Of a DNA stretch of 64,000 nt, positions 11,666 through 19,953 are shown piece by piece. The translations under genes were made by a program, and so were the position numbers. Every line of letters begins with the position of its first letter. Within the stretch, counting starts at the first letter, position 1. Below the pieces are notes generated by a model. The model did not search any database and had not been told where the DNA came from. It saw only the letters and a list, made by a program, of their open reading frames with translations. This DNA is from Curtanaerobium respiraculi (GTDB taxonomy: Bacteria > Actinomycetota > Coriobacteriia > Coriobacteriales > Eggerthellaceae). The stretch spans positions 124,001 to 188,000 of the forward strand of contig NZ_JANIPD030000023.1 of the NCBI RefSeq assembly GCF_024609215.1, given 5' to 3'.

Positions 11666-12139
11666 CTATCTTGTGAAGTCAATCGCGCCCTTGACGTGGG
11701 CGCGTTTGAGGTTGCCAAAATCAAGCGGGACGTCCGCGCCGTCGACGGCGAGCGTCACCACGCCGTCAGCGCAGCCCACGAGCGTGCCCGTGAATTTCTT
11801 GCGCCCGTCCACCGCCTCGTGGCAGGCGACCTGCACGGTCTCGCCCGCGAAGCGGGAGAAGTGCTCGGGGGTGCGCAGGGGGCGGTCGATGCCGGGGCTC
11901 GTGACGTCCAATATGTAGGCGCCGGGGAACGGGTCGATATCCTCCACGATTTGGTTGATCCACGGCTGAGCCTCGGAAAGCTCGTCGAATCCCACGCCGG
12001 TGGGCGTGTCGATGTACACCGTGATCCGCGGCGCCTTGCTTCCGCCGGCCACCTCCACCGTGACGATTTCGACACCATGCTTTTCCGCGGTTGGCTCAAG
12101 AGCGTCGATGAGCTGCTTTTCCTTCGCCGTCACCAGCAC
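11666..12139 (-). CDS. rimP: Ribosome maturation factor RimP
   Basis: A 157-residue protein for 30S assembly. The N-terminal domain shows GVEIVTVEVAGGSKAPRI and VYIDTPTGVGFDELSE; the segment YILDVTSPGIDRPL is the family hallmark. The frame is open further upstream, but GTG at 12139 is preceded by AAGGAGG with six bases between, and the encoded VLVTAKEKQLIDALEPTAEKHG is where homologues begin. It is the first gene of the rimP-nusA-rnpM-infB operon. A hairpin with a T-rich tail lies in its leader. Confidence 0.92.
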   Translation of the reverse strand: MLVTAKEKQLIDALEPTAEKHGVEIVTVEVAGGSKAPRITVYIDTPTGVGFDELSEAQPWINQIVEDIDPFPGAYILDVTSPGIDRPLRTPEHFSRFAGETVQVACHEAVDGRKKFTGTLVGCADGVVTLAVDGADVPLDFGNLKRAHVKGAIDFTR

Positions 12140-12167
12140 GTATGCCCTCCTTCGTTTCCGCCGCCCC

Positions 12168-12196
12168 ACAATAAAAGAAAGCGGGCGTAAGCCCAC
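12168..12196 (-). terminator. Hairpin terminator/attenuator in rimP leader
   Basis: On the minus strand GTGGGC-TTAC-GCCCGC (12196-12181) forms a 6-bp stem with a 4-base loop and is followed by TTTCTTTTATT. It ends only about 28 bases before the rimP start. No promoter can fit between it and rimP, so transcription of rimP-nusA must read through it. It may also stop read-through from the ABC importer genes upstream. Confidence 0.6.
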
Positions 12197-12367
12197 TTTC
12201 CCTTCTTGAAAAAGTTGTCCGCTTGCAAAGGGAACACCCGGTCGCGTGGCGTTGCCCTTTCCTTGCCCGCATCATTTAACCACGATTCCATGGTGCAGCG
12301 CCAGCCGGCCGGCCCTTCCGCATGTATGCTCCATAAATCGCGCGGACGGGGCGGACGGAAGGCCATC

Positions 12368-13105
12368 CTATGCGATGTGGCCAAGGAAATCCTGGGTGCG
12401 CCGGTGCTGCGGATGATCGAACACAGCTTCGGGAGGGCCCTCCTCCACGATCACGCCCCCGTCCATGAAGATCACGCGGTCGGCGACGTCGCGCGCGAAG
12501 CCCATCTCGTGCGTGACGACGATCATCGTCATCCCGCTCTCGGCCAGATCCGTCATCACGTTCAGCACGCCGCGCACGAGCTCGGGATCCAGGGCGCTCG
12601 TGGGCTCGTCGAACAGCATGACGTGCGGGTCCATGGCCAAGGCGCGCGCGATGGCGACGCGCTGCTGCTGCCCGCCGGAAAGCTGGCTGGGCTTGTAGTC
12701 GGCGCGGTCGCCGAGCCCCACCTTCTCCAGGTTCTCCAACGCGATGCGCTCGGCCTCCTCCCGCGACCGCTTGAGCACCTTCTGCTGGGCCAGCATGACA
12801 TTGCCCTTCGCGGTGAGGTGCGGGAACAAGTTGAAGTTCTGGAACACCATGCCGACCTTGGCGCGCACGGCGTTCAAATCGCACTTCAGATCGGTGATCT
12901 CGGTGCTCTCGAACCATATGCGGCCACTCGTGGGCTCCTCGAGCCGGTTGATGCAGCGCAGCATGGTCGACTTGCCAGAGCCCGACGGCCCCAGCACGAC
13001 GACGACCTCGCCGCGCTCGACGTCCAGATCGACGCCCTGCAGCACCTGCAGGTCGCCGAAGTACTTATGCAGGTCCTGGATCCGCACGATCGGCTGCTCC
13101 GCCAT
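12368..13105 (-). CDS. Polar amino-acid ABC transporter ATP-binding protein
   Basis: A 245-residue ATPase of the PAAT (GlnQ/ArtP/HisP) family that energises amino-acid import. Walker A is GPSGSGKS, the Q-loop [15 protein letters not shown], signature [15 protein letters not shown], Walker [15 protein letters not shown], and H-loop [15 protein letters not shown]. The start at 13105 ([17 protein letters not shown]) shares one base with the permease stop; a much longer frame running through the permease gene is a shadow. It is the last gene of the binding protein-permease-ATPase operon. The substrate cannot be read from the ATPase. Confidence 0.94.
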   Translation of the reverse strand: MAEQPIVRIQDLHKYFGDLQVLQGVDLDVERGEVVVVLGPSGSGKSTMLRCINRLEEPTSGRIWFESTEITDLKCDLNAVRAKVGMVFQNFNLFPHLTAKGNVMLAQQKVLKRSREEAERIALENLEKVGLGDRADYKPSQLSGGQQQRVAIARALAMDPHVMLFDEPTSALDPELVRGVLNVMTDLAESGMTMIVVTHEMGFARDVADRVIFMDGGVIVEEGPPEAVFDHPQHRRTQDFLGHIA

Positions 13106-14577
13106 CACAGGGCCCCCTCTCCCGCCATGCCCGGTTCGGGCGCCTCGAACGGGGACGCCGGCTTCGGCGCGCCTGCGGCGGCTTGTTTCATCTGGTCCAG
13201 CTCCTGCTGCGCGATTATCTGCCTCTCCTCGGCGGTCATTCCGCCCTTCCTCCCCTTCTTGCGGGGCGCGCTGCCGCTGTCGTTGCTCGCAAGCTTGCGC
13301 TCCAGGCTGCCCACCAAACGCGCGAGGGGGATGGTGATCACCAGATAGAAGCATGCCGCGACGATATAGGGCGTGATGGAGCCGGTGTTGGCAACGATGG
13401 TCTTGGCGTACATGACCACTTCCATGACGCCCACGGCCGCCAGCATCGAGGTGTCCTTGTACAGCAGGATGAACTCGTTGGTCATCGTGGGGATCACGCG
13501 GCGGATGGTCTGGGGGATGATCACGCTGAACATGGTTTGGGCACCGTTCATGCCCAGCGAGCGCGACGCCTCGAACTGCCCCTTGGAGATGGACTGGATG
13601 CCCGCGCGCATGATCTCGCACTGGTATGCGCACGAGTTCATGGCCAACACGATCACGCCGAGCGGGAAATTGGGGATCTGCACGCCCGCCAGGGGCAGGC
13701 CGAAGAATGCGATGTAGATCTGCAGGAACAGGGGGGTGCCGCGCACGATGTTGACGTACAGGCTGGCCAGGCCCCGCAGGAGCCTCAGCCGGGACATGCG
13801 CATGAGGGCCAGCATGAGCCCGAACGGGATGGCGAGGGGAAAGCTGACCACCACGATCGCGAGCGCCATGAAGAAGCCGCGCAGCACGATGGGGAAGCTG
13901 GTCACCAGCACGGTGGGGTCGAAGAACAGGTGCAGGAACTTGTTCGAGTTCCAGTTCTTCACCCAATCCTGCTCGGAAAGTCGCTTGGACAGCGCCTCGG
14001 AGGGATCGATGCCCACGACGGGGATCGGGGGGATCCCCTGGAAATCGGCAACGGTGCCGTCGGAGAGCGCATAGGTGGCGCTGCATTGCATGTCGCCGCC
14101 CTCGGCGGGGAACACGACGCCGTACACCTCGAGCCTGATAAACGAGCCGGCGGGCGCGGCCTCGCCAAAGTCGGCGGTGAGCGTTGCTCCATCGGCCGAC
14201 AGGACGGCGTTGGGAAGCGCGATGCGCTTGCCGGGGTCGGTCGGGTCGGTCGGGTTCTTCTCGATGAGGGTGATCTTCGAATCCTCGGCGGAGTACGCCG
14301 TGCCGTTCGGGACGGTGAACGTGAGCCCCGTCACCTCCTCGGCGCCCGCGGCCTGGGCCTCGAGCGTGATGCGCGTCTGCGTTCCGGCGGCCACCGTGTT
14401 ATCCGTGCTGCTGACGTTGGAACGCGCCGTGCATTTGCTCACCTCCATCGCATGCGCCTGCGGAGGAGCCGCCGCGATCACGACCAGCGCGCACAAAAAC
14501 GCGGCCATCGCGCCGAACGCCAGCTGCACGGCGTTTCGCCTTCCCGCGCAGGCGGCGGCATGTGAGTTGAATTCCAT
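13105..14577 (-). CDS. Amino-acid ABC permease with large N-terminal extracytoplasmic domain
   Basis: A 490-residue protein. Residues 14-43 form a signal-like helix ending PPQAHA. Residues 44-220 form a hydrophilic, beta-rich segment ([15 protein letters not shown]) with no recognised family. Residues 220-420 are a normal HisM/GlnP-type permease with the EAA-like loop [23 protein letters not shown] 70-residue charged cytoplasmic tail follows. Ordinary PAAT permeases are 210-260 residues. The start at 14577 is preceded by AAGGGAAACGAA; 39 extra upstream codons run into the hairpins and were not used. It sits between the binding protein and the ATPase. The extra domain could shape the docking of the binding protein, but this is inference. 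Confidence 0.88.
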   Translation of the reverse strand: MEFNSHAAACAGRRNAVQLAFGAMAAFLCALVVIAAAPPQAHAMEVSKCTARSNVSSTDNTVAAGTQTRITLEAQAAGAEEVTGLTFTVPNGTAYSAEDSKITLIEKNPTDPTDPGKRIALPNAVLSADGATLTADFGEAAPAGSFIRLEVYGVVFPAEGGDMQCSATYALSDGTVADFQGIPPIPVVGIDPSEALSKRLSEQDWVKNWNSNKFLHLFFDPTVLVTSFPIVLRGFFMALAIVVVSFPLAIPFGLMLALMRMSRLRLLRGLASLYVNIVRGTPLFLQIYIAFFGLPLAGVQIPNFPLGVIVLAMNSCAYQCEIMRAGIQSISKGQFEASRSLGMNGAQTMFSVIIPQTIRRVIPTMTNEFILLYKDTSMLAAVGVMEVVMYAKTIVANTGSITPYIVAACFYLVITIPLARLVGSLERKLASNDSGSAPRKKGRKGGMTAEERQIIAQQELDQMKQAAAGAPKPASPFEAPEPGMAGEGAL

Positions 14578-14606
14578 TTCGTTTCCCTTCGTTGCCTGGA
14601 AGCACC

Positions 14607-14684
14607 GATGAAGCCCGGGCGGCAGACACCGGGCTTCATCGAGGATCCCCATAAGAAGCCCCCTCCGCCTGCGGCAGAGGGGGC
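14607..14684 (-). promoter_or_regulatory. Two intercistronic hairpins between binding protein and permease
   Basis: Hairpin 1 (14658-14684) has 8-bp arms GCCCCCTC/GAGGGGGC and on the minus strand is followed by TTCTTAT, a weak terminator. Hairpin 2 (14607-14640) has perfect 12-bp arms GATGAAGCCCGG/CCGGGCTTCATC around a 10-base loop. They lie directly after the solute-binding-protein stop. This is the usual way to give more binding protein than permease, by partial termination plus protection of the upstream mRNA end. Confidence 0.6.
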
Positions 14685-14700
14685 CTGCATCCATCGAGGC

Positions 14701-15528
14701 TTAGCCGAAGTACTTCTGGGTCAGCTTGTCGATGGTACCATCTTTCTGCAGTTCGGCAAGGGCGGCGTTGACGGCCTTCGTCAGCTCCGGGTTGTCCTTG
14801 GACACCACGATAGCGTACTCCTCGCCCGTCGCGTCGGCCTTGATGACCTGCGCATCCTGGTACGAGTTGGCGATGGTGTTCTTGGCCACGGCGTTGTTGG
14901 TGCACACGATGTTCGCCTCGCCAGCCTGCAGGGCGGCGAAGCAGTCGGTGGCGTTGCCGTAGGGCTTGACGGTCGCGTTCGGGAAGTTCTCCTTGGCGTA
15001 ATCCTCTCCCGTGGTGCCGGACTGCACCGCGATGACGACATCGGCCGAGTTGACGGCGGTGTCGACGTTCTCAGCGGTGAACTGGGACGACTTCATCGCC
15101 ACGACCGCCTGGTCATCCACGTAGTAGGCGTCGGAGAAGTCGATCTGCTGGGCGCGCTCGGGGTCGATGGAGAAGCCGGAGAGCCCTATGTCGCACTGGC
15201 CGCCGGCGATGACGGCGGGGATGATGCCGTCGAACTGGATGGTGGTGGGGGCGAAGGCGAGGCCCATCTTCTCGGCCACGGCTTTGCCCAGATCCATGTC
15301 GAAGCCGACGTACTCGTCGCCCTCGAGGTTCTCGAACGGCGGGAAGTCGGGCGAGGTGCCCACGGTGAGCGTGCCTTCCTTCACGAGCGAGTACGACCCC
15401 GCATCGGATTTGCCGGCGGAAGAGCTCGAGCTGGAGGAAGTGCCGCCGCTGGAGCAACCCGCCAAGGCCAAAGCAGCCACCAGCGCGCCGAGCGCGGCAA
15501 CAAGGAGTATCTTGCTTTTCTTATTCAT
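14701..15528 (-). CDS. Amino-acid ABC transporter solute-binding lipoprotein
   Basis: A 275-residue extracellular lipoprotein of SBP family 3. The signal peptide ends in the lipobox LALAGC with lipidated cysteine at residue 25, then a Ser-rich linker. The mature part shows GTLTVGTSPDFPPFENL, VGFDMDLGKAVAEKMG and VIAVQSGTTGEDYAKENFP, typical of PAAT binding proteins. It is first in the three-gene importer operon and probably the most abundant product, because hairpins follow its stop. Charged or polar amino acids are the likely ligand class; the exact one is not readable. Confidence 0.92.
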   Translation of the reverse strand: MNKKSKILLVAALGALVAALALAGCSSGGTSSSSSSSAGKSDAGSYSLVKEGTLTVGTSPDFPPFENLEGDEYVGFDMDLGKAVAEKMGLAFAPTTIQFDGIIPAVIAGGQCDIGLSGFSIDPERAQQIDFSDAYYVDDQAVVAMKSSQFTAENVDTAVNSADVVIAVQSGTTGEDYAKENFPNATVKPYGNATDCFAALQAGEANIVCTNNAVAKNTIANSYQDAQVIKADATGEEYAIVVSKDNPELTKAVNAALAELQKDGTIDKLTQKYFG

Positions 15529-15810
15529 GGTGAATCCATTTCCTTTCCTGCATTTCCCGTCTTATTCCCTTGCATCAAGAGAAATGCACTGAAATGAATC
15601 ATAGCACCGAATGTATACAATCAGGGGAATAAAATGGGGGGACGGCCCCTCCTCGACCTGACCACCACATTTCACGTGCCGCCGAGGAGGCCTCCAAACG
15701 CCTCCGGCGGTATCATATTCGCATCTTCTCGCTAGAGGTTTGGCGCAGATGCCCTCATCGCGCTGGGAAAAGGCGTATCCTCGTCAAAAACGAGCGGGAA
15801 GGGCGCGAAC

Positions 15811-16539
15811 ATGATGTGGGAACTTACGAAGGATTATCGGCTCCGGTGGATGGATTTCGACCGCTACGGCAGGATCCACCCCGCCGTCGTCTTGGACATA
15901 TTCCAGGATATCGCCACCCTGCAGGCGAACGACGTGGGCATCGGCCATGACGAGATGCTCGAAAAGGGCGTGTTCTGGGCGGTCGCCCGCATGAAGTACG
16001 AGGTGCTGCGAGAGCCTGTCCAAGGCAGCGTGGTCTCCGCGTCAACCTGGCCGCACTCTCCCTCCCATTTCTCCTTCATGCGCGACTATCTGATGGCTGA
16101 CGAAGATGGAGCGGCGCTCATCAAGGCCACATCGGAATGGGTGCTCATCGATGCCGAGAACCGCGAGCTCGCCTCGGTGAAGGACGCGATCGATCTGACC
16201 GACTTCGAGACGTTGGAGAAGCGCGCGTTCGCGAAGAAACCGCGCAAAATCAAAACCTTCCCCATCGAAGGCTCCCCCCGGCGCATCGTCGCCCCCGCGT
16301 ACAGCGACATCGACCTCAACGGCCATATGAACAACGCCCGCTACGCATACTTCGCCGTGGACACCATGGGCGACGAGGGAGACCGCGCGATCCGCTCGTT
16401 CCAGATCGACTACCGCGTCGAGGCGCTTGAAGGCGAGGAGCTGCGCCTGTACGAGCGCGACGACGAGGATACCGTGACCATCGTGGGCATGAACCCCGAG
16501 GGCAAGATATCCTTCACGTGCGCGATGGAAGTGCGGTAA
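15811..16539 (+). CDS. Acyl-ACP thioesterase
   Basis: A 242-residue double hot-dog enzyme that releases fatty acids from acyl carrier protein. The FatA/FatB-type catalytic segment DIDLNGHMNNARYAYF contains N170 and H172. The first half has the WMDFDRYGRIHP start and GVFWAVARMKYEV of the family. It has its own strand between two minus-strand transcripts; 41 bases separate it from the Fic-fold gene downstream. GGGAAGGGC precedes the start. The likely role is control of chain length or turnover of membrane lipids; the preferred chain length is unknown. Confidence 0.88.
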   Translation: MMWELTKDYRLRWMDFDRYGRIHPAVVLDIFQDIATLQANDVGIGHDEMLEKGVFWAVARMKYEVLREPVQGSVVSASTWPHSPSHFSFMRDYLMADEDGAALIKATSEWVLIDAENRELASVKDAIDLTDFETLEKRAFAKKPRKIKTFPIEGSPRRIVAPAYSDIDLNGHMNNARYAYFAVDTMGDEGDRAIRSFQIDYRVEALEGEELRLYERDDEDTVTIVGMNPEGKISFTCAMEVR

Positions 16540-16580
16540 AATCTTACCCATATCATCTCTCGTGAGAATGGGGAAGATCC

Positions 16581-17750
16581 ATGAGGCCTTTCGAGTACAC
16601 CGACATCCCGGCGGAATTGAGCTCGCTTGCGATCGGGCGCACGTTGGAGATGCTCCACGAGCACGAAGCCTTGCGCGAGGCATACCGCAACGACGAGGCG
16701 GACAACCTCGGGCCCCTGCGCGATACGGTCCTTGCCCGCAGCGCCAAGGCGATGGCGAAGCTCGAGGGAACCTCGATCGACGATGCGCGCCTCCAGCTGC
16801 TCATGGACGGCAAGGCGGAGCCCTCGGGCGACGTGCAATGCAAGGCCACCGGCTACGTGTACGTCCGCGACCTCGTCGACAATCGATTCGAGAGCATGGC
16901 GGTATCCCCCGGCGTCATCATGCAGCTGCATCGCGATCTGAACTTCTTCGGCCCCGTCGCGGGAGGCAGATGGCGGACCGCGAAGGATGACGAGCAGGCA
17001 CCTCGGTGCCCCGCCATCGCCGCCGGCGAGATCGCCGCCCACATGCGGCACCTCTGCCAAGCCTACGACGCGGGCATCCGCGCCGGGCGGCGGGACCCGC
17101 TCATCTTGGCCACGATGTTCGCCTGCGACCTCATGCGCATCTCCCCCTTCCCCTCCGACAACCTGCGCATCGCGCTTTTGTTGCTGCACGAGCTGCTTCT
17201 GAAATGCGGATGGTCGTTCATCTCGTACGGGTGCATCGAGGAGGAGATCCTGGCCAAGAAAGCCGCGGGTGAGGAAGCGCTGGCGCTAAGCCACGCATCC
17301 TGGCCCGAGAAGGGATCCTACCTCCCCTTCGTCGATTTCCTGCTCGACGCGCTCGACGGCACGTTCCGCGCGATGGGAAACTCCCCCAAGCCGCTCCACC
17401 CGGCCTTCGGGAAAAAGCCGGGGGAGGTAGGCGCGCAAGCGAGCACGACGCCATTTCCCGCCGATCCGGCCCCGCGCGCAACGCAGGCGGAGGCGGTCCC
17501 GATAGCGCAGCCAAGCCTGAAGTCGGCGAGGCGGGCCGCCAGGGGCGCCCGGAGCGGCGGATCGGGAAACGAGGCCCTCATCCGCGCGTACTTCGCCCGC
17601 ACGGCGGAGGCCGTCTCCAAGGCGCAGATCATGGAGGCCAACACCTCGATGAGCCAGAAGACGATCGAGCGGATACTTCAGAAGCTGCAGCGCGAAGGCA
17701 CGGTTCGGCGCGTCGGCGCCGCCCGGGCGACCAAATACCAGCGCGTGTGA
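16581..17750 (+). CDS. Fic-fold protein with degenerate active site and C-terminal winged helix
   Basis: A 389-residue protein. The Fic fold is recognisable from GVIMQLHRDLNFF, GGRWRTAKDDE and the helix leading to residues 187-197. The canonical HPFxDGNGRxxR reads ISPFPSDNLRI here: the catalytic histidine is S188 and the GNG loop is DNL. The inhibitory motif region (AMAKLEGTSID, 57-67) has E62 but not the usual Ser/Thr. Residues 285-345 are a disordered Pro/Ala/Arg linker, and 345-389 form a winged-helix-like tail (KAQIMEANTSMSQKTIERIL). Such proteins are probably not AMP-transferases; DNA binding is suggested by the tail. The start has GGGGAAG ahead of it. Confidence 0.75.
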   Translation: MRPFEYTDIPAELSSLAIGRTLEMLHEHEALREAYRNDEADNLGPLRDTVLARSAKAMAKLEGTSIDDARLQLLMDGKAEPSGDVQCKATGYVYVRDLVDNRFESMAVSPGVIMQLHRDLNFFGPVAGGRWRTAKDDEQAPRCPAIAAGEIAAHMRHLCQAYDAGIRAGRRDPLILATMFACDLMRISPFPSDNLRIALLLLHELLLKCGWSFISYGCIEEEILAKKAAGEEALALSHASWPEKGSYLPFVDFLLDALDGTFRAMGNSPKPLHPAFGKKPGEVGAQASTTPFPADPAPRATQAEAVPIAQPSLKSARRAARGARSGGSGNEALIRAYFARTAEAVSKAQIMEANTSMSQKTIERILQKLQREGTVRRVGAARATKYQRV

Positions 17751-17989
17751 TATTCGGCTGTTTCGCCTTAATCGCAAACCAGTCGCACGTTCCCTTCGCT
17801 CCGATTCGGTTTGGGCTTGGTCGGATATTCCCCGATACGCACATCAGGGAGTTGCATCACCGATCCCACCCCGGGCGCCGCTCATTCCAACCTCTCGTTC
17901 GATGCGCCGTCCTGCCTGAGGAAAGCCAGCGAGAATCGCCGTCGGCGGAGGCGATCGCCATCCTTCCCGCAGCATGATGCGAGGTCAAG

Positions 17990-18586
17990 TCAGCAATTAG
18001 AAAGCACGCGATGCTCGGTTGCAACCATATCGACGGGAACGTCATGCGGTTCGAGGAAGGGAAGCTCGTCCATGGTTTGGACCGACCGCGCCAGCCCGAT
18101 CGATGTTCCTTTGAAATCTCCCAGGAAGGCATCGTAGAACCCTCCCCCGTAGCCGAGCCGATACCCTTTCCTATCGAACACGAATCCGGGCACGAGCGCG
18201 ATGGATCGTTCCGTGCCGAAACGGTCGACGGGCTCGGTGCCCTCCGCTCTCGGCTCCCATACGCCGAAAGCGCTCTTCACCACATCGCCGGGCGACGCCA
18301 CCCGGCGCCATTCCATCACGCGGCTTCCCTTCATGCACCGCGGAACGGCGAGCACCTTGCCCTCGCGCACGGCCCGACGGCACAGCTCATGGGTGTCCAC
18401 CTCGTCGCCGACCGAAAGGTAGGCGTAGACGGCATCGGCCCGGGAGAACGAATCGAGGTCGACGATGCGGGCTGTAATCGACGAATCGATGCTCCGACGC
18501 CGATCCGCGCCGAGGTCTGCACGAAGTCGCGCATAGCGTTCGCGCATCTCCTGCTTTTCCTTACGATAATCGCCCCCGACATCCAT
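17990..18586 (-). CDS. 5-formyltetrahydrofolate cyclo-ligase
   Basis: A 198-residue enzyme that converts 5-formyl-THF to 5,10-methenyl-THF with ATP. It shows RYARLRADLGADRRRSID at the N-terminus, the substrate loop VYAYLSVGDEVDTHEL, and the signature VPGFVFDRKGYRLGYGGGFYD. Length is normal. It stands alone on the minus strand between the Fic-fold gene and the molybdoenzyme operon, and a 239-base stretch beyond its stop shows nothing I can name. Folate one-carbon units supply Fmt elsewhere in the window. Confidence 0.93.
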   Translation of the reverse strand: MDVGGDYRKEKQEMRERYARLRADLGADRRRSIDSSITARIVDLDSFSRADAVYAYLSVGDEVDTHELCRRAVREGKVLAVPRCMKGSRVMEWRRVASPGDVVKSAFGVWEPRAEGTEPVDRFGTERSIALVPGFVFDRKGYRLGYGGGFYDAFLGDFKGTSIGLARSVQTMDELPFLEPHDVPVDMVATEHRVLSNC

Positions 18587-18970
18587 ACCTGTTTCCCCGT
18601 CTCCGCGCCATCGAACATGTCCTCAGTTTACAGCCATTGCCCCTGCAAGCGCTCCGAAACCGCCAAAAGATGCCCGGAGCCGTTTCCGCGGCGGCGGGCG
18701 ATCCCTTATGCGCGGCGAGGGGAGCACAGCGGAACCCCCAGGAGCAGAGGTTCTGGGCACATCCCGCCAAAAGCGGGATGATTTGCCTCAATTACGCTTT
18801 GAGCTGGTCTTTTCATATCTCTAGTCCGCACCGGACGAGAGATAATCCATCTCTCTCGCCTCATTTACGCCGCTATGCACGATGGGAAGAAGCCCCCATC
18901 TGATTATCTTCGAACCGTTGCAAAGACGCATGACGGCAGAGGGACCGTCATCCAGTTCGAGGAGAAGGCA
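18587..18970. promoter_or_regulatory. Divergent regulatory region ahead of the molybdoenzyme operon
   Basis: A 384-base stretch between the cyclo-ligase start and the first gene of the molybdoenzyme locus. It holds a hairpin CATCCCGC-CAAAA-GCGGGATG at 18760-18780 and the half-site array at 18816-18855 listed separately. An open frame from 18875 joins the downstream gene but lacks a ribosome-binding site. I see no clear -35/-10 pair. Confidence 0.5.
18816..18855. repeat. Overlapping inverted repeats, candidate operator or RNA switch
   Basis: TATCTCTAGTCCG (18816-18828) and CGGACGAGAGATA (18832-18844) pair over 13 bp with one A/G mismatch and a 3-base loop. A third half-site ATCTCTC (18849-18855) can pair instead with GAGAGAT (18837-18843), forming a 19-bp palindrome with 5-base centre. 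The shared half-site makes the two pairings mutually exclusive. It lies 115 bases ahead of the first gene of the molybdoenzyme locus and is a good candidate target for the membrane LuxR regulator encoded at the other end. Confidence 0.55.
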
Positions 18971-19861
18971 ATGGACAAGTTTTCGCGCGAGCAGGTGATC
19001 GCGGGCGCCCGCTCGTTCAAAGATAAGGTGGAGCGGACGATCCACGATGCGGCAGCCGAGGAGATTCGCAAGGAAGAGGAGCGGATGCGCAAGCTCGAGG
19101 AGCCTGCCATCCCCGCCGATGAGGCACGCGCCCGGGAAGAAGCCGAGAAAAGCGGCATGAGCCAGGAAGAGTGGCAGGCCCGGCAGGAAGCCGAATCGGC
19201 GCGCGATCTCACCACCGAGGAGAAAGCCGATCGGCTTATCAAGAAGCTGAAGGGCAACAACTCCATCAGCGAGCCGACGAGGCGCATTCTTGCGGCATGC
19301 CTGCCGCAAGCTCGCGAAGGGGAAGCTCTGCTGGATGCCGTGGGGACATCGCTGGAAGAAGAGGGCAAGATGCCCCTCCAGCCGCTTTCCAGCCTCATGG
19401 AAATGTGCGTGCGCTACGGCGCAATAGAAGAGCGTCTCACTCTTAATGGGAAGCCGTATGGAGGCACCCTTGAGGACGCTTTCCTCGACGAATCCATCGC
19501 GGAAGACGATGAGGTCCTGATCTGGGAGCAGACCACCGAAGCCGGCCGCATCGTGTGCGAGCGCTTTACGCCCACGTCGCGCATGGACGACCTGTTCGCC
19601 ACACGCCCCGAACTCGTCGAACCGCTGGTGCGCACGCTGGAGCTCTGCGATTCCGAAGCGGGATTGAAGACGAAAGAACTCGAACGCTTCCTCGACGACG
19701 AGGGGCTTCTTTTCCGAGATCCTCAGACCAACATGCCCGCCATCTATCCGAGTTTATACGGAAACCTGCTCCTCGATGCCGGCGGGATCCGTTGGGACCA
19801 CGCATGGATAACCACCGAGGCGGGAAAGCGGGCGGCCGCCTGTCAACGGGCGCTCGCATAA
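18971..19861 (+). CDS. Unknown acidic, coiled-coil protein heading the molybdoenzyme operon
   Basis: A 296-residue protein I do not recognise. It has no signal peptide or membrane span. Residues 1-100 are a charged Glu/Lys/Arg coiled coil, residues 105-180 are helical, and the rest is mixed and acidic. The start at 18971 is preceded by GAGGAGAAGG; the frame is open back to 18875 without a ribosome site. It ends 92 bases before the Tat-exported molybdoenzyme on the same strand. A cytoplasmic role in assembly or control of that enzyme is possible but rests only on position. It is not a TorD homologue; that protein is encoded separately. Confidence 0.6.
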   Translation: MDKFSREQVIAGARSFKDKVERTIHDAAAEEIRKEEERMRKLEEPAIPADEARAREEAEKSGMSQEEWQARQEAESARDLTTEEKADRLIKKLKGNNSISEPTRRILAACLPQAREGEALLDAVGTSLEEEGKMPLQPLSSLMEMCVRYGAIEERLTLNGKPYGGTLEDAFLDESIAEDDEVLIWEQTTEAGRIVCERFTPTSRMDDLFATRPELVEPLVRTLELCDSEAGLKTKELERFLDDEGLLFRDPQTNMPAIYPSLYGNLLLDAGGIRWDHAWITTEAGKRAAACQRALA

Positions 19862-19953
19862 ACCAACGGCGCGCCGATCGGTCATCAGCCGGACCTGTGT
19901 TGCAGGATCCGTTTGACGAGAAAAAGAAAGTAAAAAGGGATAAGGAGGTAAGG

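Noticed and set aside
12368-14086. ABC ATPase read as a 572-residue protein
   Set aside because: The N-terminal half is a shifted frame of the permease gene. The ATPase family start [12 protein letters not shown] at 13105 overlaps the permease stop and gives a normal length.
14658-14684. Hairpin as a full terminator ending the binding-protein transcript
   Set aside because: Permease and ATPase genes behind it are required partners and no new promoter is visible, so partial attenuation fits better than a true end.
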